DNA of 64,000 nt from JAUXEH01 sp965533275. Lineage in GTDB: Bacteria; Acidobacteriota; Aminicenantia; Aminicenantales; Aminicenantaceae. Position numbers and translations under genes: made by a program. The notes beneath the pieces were generated by a model, which ran no database searches, was not told the DNA's origin, and saw nothing but the letters and a program-made list of their open reading frames with translations. Each line of letters starts with the position of its first letter. The first letter of the stretch is position 1. The stretch is from contig CBESWG010000001.1 in NCBI GenBank assembly GCA_965533275.1, positions 62,001 to 126,000 of the forward strand, given 5' to 3'. Of the stretch, positions 58,911 to 64,000 are shown piece by piece.

Positions 58911-59282
58911 TCAGTGCACGAATTCCACGAATCGTGTCTGCAGGTCTGTGAGAAGATGGTACAGACGAGCCTGCAGATGGTGAAACTGCCTGTTTTTTCT
59001 CAGGCTCTCTTCCGTTTCCCCTGGATACAGGACCATTCGGCGGAAAGAATCTCCTTCAAGATAGCAGCAGAGGATGTTGTGCACCAGGCGTTTGAATTCT
59101 TCGACGTGCACACGGTCTTTCAGGAGGAAGCGTTCGGCTTCGTTGAGGTAGTGCGAGAAAACATTGGCCCATTCACGATTCTCTCCCTGCTGCAGTGTTT
59201 CAACTAGATCACCCAGGACCAGGGTCAGTTCCTCGATCCGCCATTTTTCGATCTTGAGCATGGTTTCTTTTTCTTCTTTCAT
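58911..59282 (-). CDS. uncharacterised small helical protein
   Basis: I do not recognise this 123-residue protein. It is charged and predicted mostly helical by eye: KIEKWRIEELTLVLGDLVETL, VFSHYLNEAERFLL and LVHNILCCYLEGDSFRRMVLYP. There is no signal peptide or membrane segment. GAGGAAG lies about 12 bases before the ATG at 59282; an internal ATG at 59261 is another candidate. It is divergent from folK by 78 bases and converges on the toroid gene with nine bases between stops. Absence of clear shadowing by another gene supports its being real. Confidence 0.6.
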   Translation of the reverse strand: MKEEKETMLKIEKWRIEELTLVLGDLVETLQQGENREWANVFSHYLNEAERFLLKDRVHVEEFKRLVHNILCCYLEGDSFRRMVLYPGETEESLRKNRQFHHLQARLYHLLTDLQTRFVEFVH

Positions 59283-59325
59283 ACTGCCAGAACTTCCTCA
59301 GAAAAGAAAGGCGGAACCGACTTTT

Positions 59326-59354
59326 TTGAAACTGTCCGCACAAGCTGATATCAT
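59326..59354 (+). promoter_or_regulatory. promoter of folK (leaderless)
   Basis: TTGAAA (59326-59331), 17 bases, TATCAT (59349-59354), then six bases to the ATG at 59361. No ribosome-binding site is visible. Confidence 0.65.
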
Positions 59355-59360
59355 GTTCAT

Positions 59361-59840
59361 ATGCAGTACCACCTGAGCCTGGGAAGCAACCTGGGCGATC
59401 GCGAAGAGTCTCTCCGGCGGTGCCGGGAAGAGCTCCTCGGCTCCGGGATGCGGATCGAGAGGGAGTCTTCAATCTATGAGACAGAGCCTGTGGGGCTTCG
59501 GGATCAGCCCTGGTTCCTGAACCAGGCAGTCGTTGTGGAGACAGACCAGCGGCCCGGCGATCTCTTAAAGACCTTGAATGCCATTGAGGCCGACATGGGG
59601 AGGATCTCCGGGAAAGTGGGCGGCCCCCGAGTGATCGACATCGACATCCTCCTGGCAGGCGACCTGACCAAAAACACGGAGCGGCTCAGGATCCCGCATC
59701 CCCGGATGGTTTTGCGCATGTTTGTGCTCGTACCGCTGGCCGAGATCGCAGCCGAGGTAGTCCATCCTGTCCTCGGAAAGACCATCGGAGAGCTCCTGCG
59801 GGACTGTCGAGACACATCCGCATATAATCCGCTTCGTTAA
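59361..59840 (+). CDS. folK: 6-hydroxymethyl-7,8-dihydropterin pyrophosphokinase
   Basis: A 159-residue HPPK, which transfers pyrophosphate from ATP to 6-hydroxymethyl-dihydropterin in folate synthesis. Motifs are LSLGSNLGDREESLRRC at the start, SSIYETEPVGLRDQPWFLNQAV, and the metal/ATP segment GGPRVIDIDILLAGD with RIPHPRMVLRMFVLVPLAEI. It is a complete, single-domain enzyme. No other folate gene is adjacent. The promoter geometry suggests a leaderless message. The KamA-like gene follows after 95 bases with its own AAAGGA site. Confidence 0.94.
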   Translation: MQYHLSLGSNLGDREESLRRCREELLGSGMRIERESSIYETEPVGLRDQPWFLNQAVVVETDQRPGDLLKTLNAIEADMGRISGKVGGPRVIDIDILLAGDLTKNTERLRIPHPRMVLRMFVLVPLAEIAAEVVHPVLGKTIGELLRDCRDTSAYNPLR

Positions 59841-59935
59841 ATATTTGTTCGGGTTTCATTTTTTAGTCGACTGTTTTAAACTGAAAAGAAACCGGATCCT
59901 GAGCCGGCCCGGATACTCAGAAAAGGATCACAAAA

Positions 59936-61855
59936 ATGCCGAACAAATCCAATGATAAAAGCAGCCGCCCCCCACGACCGACCCATACTAAGATCATCGA
60001 CGATGTCTTCACAGACGCCGTTGAGATGGTGAAGCCGCGTTTCGAGGTCGACTACGATGCATACCTGGAGCGGCTGTGGCAGGCGAACCCGGAAATACAC
60101 AGGAGGATAAAGCGATCGCGCACCCTGGAGGAGGCGCGGCGTTCGCTTTTCATCTATCTGGAAAAAGCGGAGAGGCGTCTCTTTGACCTGGACAATGATT
60201 TCCACATCCTGGAAAAGGCTACCGTGCGGGAATGCATACGTGCGTTCAAGAGCATCATCGGCCCCATCAACGAATACAGGACCGGCACCTCTGCACTGGA
60301 CAACCTCTGGAAGATGGCGCGAGGCAGGACCGAGGAATTGACCCAACCGGTAGGCGTGGGATTCCTCATGGAGTTCATCAACCTCTTTCGTGGAGTGGCG
60401 GGAAAATCCAATATCTATTTTGAGTCACATGAAGCGAAAAAGGGGATCCCGGATTTCCTCCGCCTGGAGGGCCGCGAGGCGGGCTCGGCACGTTCAGAGG
60501 CGTTGGATGAACTGGGTTCAACCATCCATAAATACTTCAAGAAATATCCCTCGGGGCTTGAGCCCGACGTCATAACCTGGCGAAGAGAAAACCGGGACCG
60601 CATCCTCAATTTTTTCGGAGCCTCTCAGGAGGATTGGAACGATTACACATGGCAGCTGCGCCATGTGATCCGCACTGCGGACCCCTTGAAGAGCCTGATC
60701 GAGCTGACCATGGAGCAGCAGGAGGCCATCGATAAGGCCATACAGAACCGCATCCCCTTTGGGATCACGCCGTACTATCTCCATCTCATGGACCGGGAGA
60801 TAGCCCTGGATTATGATCACGCCGTGAGGGCCCAGGTTATCCCCCCCCCGGATTATGTCGATATCCTGGCCGACCACCGGAGGGACCGTGATCTGGTCTT
60901 CGATTTCATGGGGGAGCATGACACGTCGCCCATTGACCTGATCACGCGCCGCTATCCGGGAATCGCGATCATCAAGCCGTTCAACACCTGTTCCCAGATC
61001 TGCGTCTATTGTCAGCGCAACTGGGAGATCGACGAAGTCCTTGATCCCAAGGCCATGTCTCCCCAGAAGATCCTGCAGGCGGCGGTGGACTGGCTGTCCG
61101 CTCATCCTGCGGTGGGTGATGTCCTGGTCACGGGAGGGGACCCTCTGATCATGAACGACGACCAGGTCTCCTGGCTGATGAAGGCCCTGTGTAAGATTCC
61201 GCACATATACAGGATCCGCATCGGGTCCCGAACTCCCGTGGTCCTTCCGATGCGATGGACGGACCGACTCCTCGATATCTTGAGCGATGCTCACGAACCG
61301 GGGAAGCGGGAGGTCGCCGTTGTGACGCATTTCGAGCACTGCTATGAGATCACTCCTGAGGCACGCGACGCCGTACAGAAGATCCGGCGCACCGGCATGG
61401 GCGTCTACAACCAGCAGGTGTTCACCGTGGAAAACTCCCGGCGCTTCGAAACCGCCAAGATGCGAAAGGATCTGCGCCTGATCGGGGTGGACCCCTATTA
61501 CACGTTCAACATGAAAGGCAAGGAAGAAACCCGCCGATATATGGTGCCCATCGCTCGTATCCTGCAGGAGCGCAAGGAGGAGGCCAGGCTTCTTCCGGGG
61601 CTTGACCGCACGGATGAACCTGTGTTTAACGTTCCCAAGCTGGGGAAAAACCACCTTCGTTCCTGGCAGGACCACAGGTTGGTCATGGTGTTGCCCGACG
61701 GATCCCGTGTGTACGAGTTCCATCCCTGGGAAAAGAATATAGAGCCGGTCCCGCCCTATAACTACATCGATGTACCGATCTATGACTATCTGGAGGAACT
61801 GGCGGCTCGAGGAGAGAACATCCGGGATTATCGAACCATCTGGTTCTATTATTAA
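59936..61855 (+). CDS. KamA-family (lysine 2,3-aminomutase-like) radical SAM protein with long N-terminal extension
   Basis: A 639-residue radical SAM protein. The SAM cluster motif CSQICVYC (Cys352, 356, 359) starts the core. It is followed by the KamA-type blocks GDVLVTGGDPLIMNDDQVSWL, YRIRIGSRTPVVLPMRWT and MGVYNQQVFTVENSRRFETA, the last containing the substrate/PLP-binding region of aminomutases. Before the core lies an N-terminal part of about 250 residues beyond the usual KamA length, mostly helical. KamA enzymes interconvert alpha- and beta-lysine or glutamate using PLP. This longer subgroup is uncharacterised to my knowledge, so the substrate is open. It is 18 bases upstream of the patatin-BamA gene and probably co-transcribed with it. 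Confidence 0.85.
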   Translation: MPNKSNDKSSRPPRPTHTKIIDDVFTDAVEMVKPRFEVDYDAYLERLWQANPEIHRRIKRSRTLEEARRSLFIYLEKAERRLFDLDNDFHILEKATVRECIRAFKSIIGPINEYRTGTSALDNLWKMARGRTEELTQPVGVGFLMEFINLFRGVAGKSNIYFESHEAKKGIPDFLRLEGREAGSARSEALDELGSTIHKYFKKYPSGLEPDVITWRRENRDRILNFFGASQEDWNDYTWQLRHVIRTADPLKSLIELTMEQQEAIDKAIQNRIPFGITPYYLHLMDREIALDYDHAVRAQVIPPPDYVDILADHRRDRDLVFDFMGEHDTSPIDLITRRYPGIAIIKPFNTCSQICVYCQRNWEIDEVLDPKAMSPQKILQAAVDWLSAHPAVGDVLVTGGDPLIMNDDQVSWLMKALCKIPHIYRIRIGSRTPVVLPMRWTDRLLDILSDAHEPGKREVAVVTHFEHCYEITPEARDAVQKIRRTGMGVYNQQVFTVENSRRFETAKMRKDLRLIGVDPYYTFNMKGKEETRRYMVPIARILQERKEEARLLPGLDRTDEPVFNVPKLGKNHLRSWQDHRLVMVLPDGSRVYEFHPWEKNIEPVPPYNYIDVPIYDYLEELAARGENIRDYRTIWFYY

Positions 61856-61873
61856 CCTATCGGATCGCAGGCC

Positions 61874-64000
61874 ATGAGACGTTTTCGAGGTGTAGTTGCG
61901 GCACTCCTATTGATCTGCGCTGCATCTCTCCAGGCCCAAGAGCGCCCGAAGATCGCCCTGGTGCTCGGATCAGGCGGCGCAAAGGGCCTTGCTCATATCC
62001 CGGTCCTGCAACTGCTCGATGAATTGGAGATTCCCGTCGACTGCATTGTCGGCACCAGCATCGGAGGGATCGTGGGTGCGTTGTATGCCATGGGCCATAC
62101 CGGCGATGAGATCGAGGAGATTACAGAGGCGCTGGATTGGGACGGGCTGTTCCGCGACATGCCGCCACGAGCCCGCAGACCCTTCTTCACTAAAAATCAG
62201 GACGGGAAATATCAATTGGACCTCGTCTGGGACGACTGGCTCCCTTCCCCTCCTCAGGGACTCATCTTCGGCCAGAATATCTTCCAGATGCTGTCATCCC
62301 TAACGTTTCCATATGCAGCGGTCCGTGACTTCGACAGCCTGCCGATTCCTTTCCGCTGTGTGGCCGTGGATCTCGTGACGGGCTCTCAGGTCATCCTTGA
62401 GAACGGATCCCTTCCCTTGGCCCTGCGCGCAACCATGGCCATCCCGACCGTGTTCAGCCCTGTGGTATGGGGAGAACGCATCCTGATTGATGGTGGGATC
62501 CTCAACAGCCTCCCAGTCAATGCGGCCAGGGAAATGGGGGCTGATATCGTCATCGCCGTTGACCTGGCCTCGCCCTTGAGCGGCCCCGAGGAACTGGACT
62601 CTGCAAACCGTGTCCTTGCTCAGAGTATCCGCCTTGTCGAGCACGAACACCGCCGCGCCAATGCAGATGCTGCGGATATATTGATCCGGCCCGACATGAC
62701 CGGGATGGGAGCCATGGACTTTTTTTCCGCGCGCAAACGGGAAGAGATCAGAAACAGGGGAGAGGACGCAGCCCTGGATGCCAGGCCTGCCCTGCTGCGG
62801 ATCAAGCAGCAACATGATCTGTCCTCCTCGGATCGATCTCCTGGGAAGGCTAAAAACGAGGTCCTTAAGGTCGCTGTGATAAATGTTGAGGGCCACGAAA
62901 AACTATCCAAGGAATTCATTTTGTCCCAGCTCGAGATCCCTCGGGGCGCACAAGTCGGTGTGGATGATATAAACCGGAAGGTCCAGGACCTCTACAGCCT
63001 GGGGTATTTCGAACACATCTACTATGAGATCAAACCACTCGTCAAGACGGAGATCGAACTCGTATTGAATGTCAAGGAGCTCCCCAGCGGGAGTCTACGC
63101 CTCGGTCTCCGCTATGATGGCCTGCATAGGCTGGTGGGGATCGCCGGCGTGAATTTCGCAAACATGCTTGTTTCAGGATTGCGCTTCGAGAACGAACTCC
63201 AGGTTTTCGGCTTGACACGATTTCGTTCCCGCCTGTTCTACCCCTCACGTACATTGAACCTCCCGGTTTATCCTCTGTTGGAGGCTCGGTATCGCAACAT
63301 CCCCACTCGCGTCTTCAATGGAGAAGGCGACCGCGTTGCCTCATATGATGATCAGGCCTGGAGCCTGGACCTGGGTTTCGGACTGCTGCCAGCCAGGTGG
63401 ATAAACCTTGAGGTTGTCTTCCGCATGGAGGCGATAAGCCTCAGGCTGACCTCCTCTCCCCCCGACTCGGAGATCCTACCCGGCCTTAAGGATCGACTGA
63501 ATCAAATTGCGGCCAGATTCACACTCGACACTCTGGATGATGTGCTGCTCCCCGATCAAGGTGTGAAACTCGATGTGTCTTATGAGGGGAGCTTCAAGGA
63601 ACTGTCCTCAGACTTGGACTACGATCGATTGGGATTCTCGCTTGACGGCTATCTCGATCTGGGAGAAAAACACACGGGCCGTCTCTTCCTGTTTTTAGGG
63701 AGGACCTGGGGTGAGATCCCATTTTACAAATACTTCAACCTGGGACGTCCACAGTACTTCGTCGGCATGCGCTATGACCAGATGTTCGGCAGCCGGATGG
63801 AGGTCCTCAGAGCGGAATACAGGTTCCAATACAATGGTTTCCTCAATCTCAGCCTGATGGGGAACGTTGCTTTCGATTTTGCCCAGAAAGCCAGGCCCGA
63901 GATCGGCAGCCCGGTGCTGTGGGGTTTGGGTGCTGCAGTGGTGATCGATTCTCCCCTCGGGACCATAGAACTGATCTATAGCCTGGGCAGCCGGAGCCTT
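61874..64000 (+). CDS. patatin-like phospholipase with POTRA and BamA-type barrel (partial, 3' end beyond window)
   Basis: The frame is open from ATG 61874 to the window edge (709 codons, no stop). The signal peptide MRRFRGVVAALLLICAASLQAQ is followed by a patatin domain (about 25-300) with oxyanion motif GSGGAKG, nucleophile GTSIGG (Ser62) and catalytic Asp206 in IDGGILN. A POTRA-like domain (about 330-395, ILSQLEIPRGAQVGVDDIN) and a surface-antigen/BamA-type beta-barrel (about 400 on) complete it. The layout is that of PlpD/FplA, type Vd autotransporters that expose or secrete a phospholipase A1. The barrel end is missing by perhaps 20-40 residues. The KamA-like gene precedes it by 18 bases. 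Confidence 0.9.
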   Translation, partial: MRRFRGVVAALLLICAASLQAQERPKIALVLGSGGAKGLAHIPVLQLLDELEIPVDCIVGTSIGGIVGALYAMGHTGDEIEEITEALDWDGLFRDMPPRARRPFFTKNQDGKYQLDLVWDDWLPSPPQGLIFGQNIFQMLSSLTFPYAAVRDFDSLPIPFRCVAVDLVTGSQVILENGSLPLALRATMAIPTVFSPVVWGERILIDGGILNSLPVNAAREMGADIVIAVDLASPLSGPEELDSANRVLAQSIRLVEHEHRRANADAADILIRPDMTGMGAMDFFSARKREEIRNRGEDAALDARPALLRIKQQHDLSSSDRSPGKAKNEVLKVAVINVEGHEKLSKEFILSQLEIPRGAQVGVDDINRKVQDLYSLGYFEHIYYEIKPLVKTEIELVLNVKELPSGSLRLGLRYDGLHRLVGIAGVNFANMLVSGLRFENELQVFGLTRFRSRLFYPSRTLNLPVYPLLEARYRNIPTRVFNGEGDRVASYDDQAWSLDLGFGLLPARWINLEVVFRMEAISLRLTSSPPDSEILPGLKDRLNQIAARFTLDTLDDVLLPDQGVKLDVSYEGSFKELSSDLDYDRLGFSLDGYLDLGEKHTGRLFLFLGRTWGEIPFYKYFNLGRPQYFVGMRYDQMFGSRMEVLRAEYRFQYNGFLNLSLMGNVAFDFAQKARPEIGSPVLWGLGAAVVIDSPLGTIELIYSLGSRSL

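Noticed and set aside
60841..60850. run of about nine C in the KamA-like gene as a frameshift site
   Set aside because: The frame is continuous through the run with conserved motifs on both sides.
60518..61723. 401-codon open frame antisense to the KamA-like gene
   Set aside because: The plus strand carries the CxxxCxxC and PLP-site motifs. The antisense frame is a codon-bias shadow.

Overview
This window is a gene-dense stretch of a bacterial chromosome with GC content somewhat above 50 % (judged by eye). It has one tRNA and no recognisable phage, insertion sequence, CRISPR array or rRNA. The cell is Gram-negative: there is a patatin-BamA type outer-membrane protein, a large beta-barrel-like protein, RlpA and several lipoproteins. 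It looks anaerobic or microaerophilic: RimO, a KamA-type radical SAM enzyme, a corrinoid protein, a reductive-dehalogenase-like protein and a DsrC/DsrM/DsrK-like thiol-disulfide module. The many sulfatases, M28/M20 peptidases, DUF5916 and DUF1343 proteins and Tat-exported oxidoreductases recall Acidobacteriota, Candidatus Aminicenantota or deltaproteobacterial-type lineages. That placement is inference from gene content, not proof.

Layout. 1-4.9 kb: minus-strand operon asnS-rimO-pgpA-cinA-thpR, running off the left edge. 5.0-6.2 kb: corrinoid protein and DUF4416 protein. 6.2-10.7 kb: M20 peptidase, then a serine-biosynthesis-like pair (class V aminotransferase, short SerA) and a cysteine desulfurase. 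10.7-12.4 kb: small GlsB-like membrane protein coupled to a membrane-anchored reductive-dehalogenase-like protein. 12.4-15.0 kb: two class V aminotransferase-fold enzymes. 15.1-20.7 kb: one operon with a secreted GH63-like hydrolase, a complete RsbU/RsbW/STAS partner switch and a glycerate-glycoside-synthase-like glycosyltransferase. 20.8-24.8 kb: minus-strand operon LOG-rlpA-ubiE-HPrK-like-comA. 25-28.4 kb: PurO-type IMP cyclohydrolase, stand-alone AICAR transformylase, malic enzyme. 28.5-33.8 kb: heat-shock cluster dnaK-dnaJ-hspR-sigma factor-DnaC-like ATPase with a HAIR operator. 33.87 kb: tRNA-Asn. 34-38.2 kb: an M28 peptidase gene with an in-frame TAG, then a SahR-like regulator and ahcY with a perfect 20-bp palindrome in the promoter. 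38.2-40.1 kb: zinc ribbon-membrane-retropepsin fusion. 40.1-50.4 kb: glycan-degradation island (two sulfatases, DUF5916 barrel, Gfo/Idh/MocA oxidoreductase, GH127-like, DUF1343). 50.4-56.1 kb: metallo-beta-lactamase fold protein, DsrC, DsrM/TmcC-like and DsrK/TmcB-like proteins, cysteine synthase with a Cys-rich tail, second cysteine desulfurase. 56.2-64.0 kb: D-aminoacylase, terpenoid-cyclase-like toroid protein, folK, KamA-like protein and a patatin-BamA protein that runs off the right edge.

Two themes recur. First, several genes have a good sigma70-type promoter whose -10 box ends only 6-10 bases before the start codon, with no ribosome-binding site (asnS, the corrinoid gene, the M20 peptidase, the sahR-like gene, the heat-shock sigma factor, folK). 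These would give leaderless or near-leaderless mRNAs. Second, sulfur and one-carbon chemistry is over-represented: SAH hydrolase and its regulator, cysteine synthase, two cysteine desulfurases, DsrC with a DsrK-like partner, phosphosulfolactate synthase, a corrinoid protein and sulfatases. No intergenic stretch exceeds 300 bases. Start sites were adjusted where a promoter or ribosome-binding site rules out the longest reading frame.
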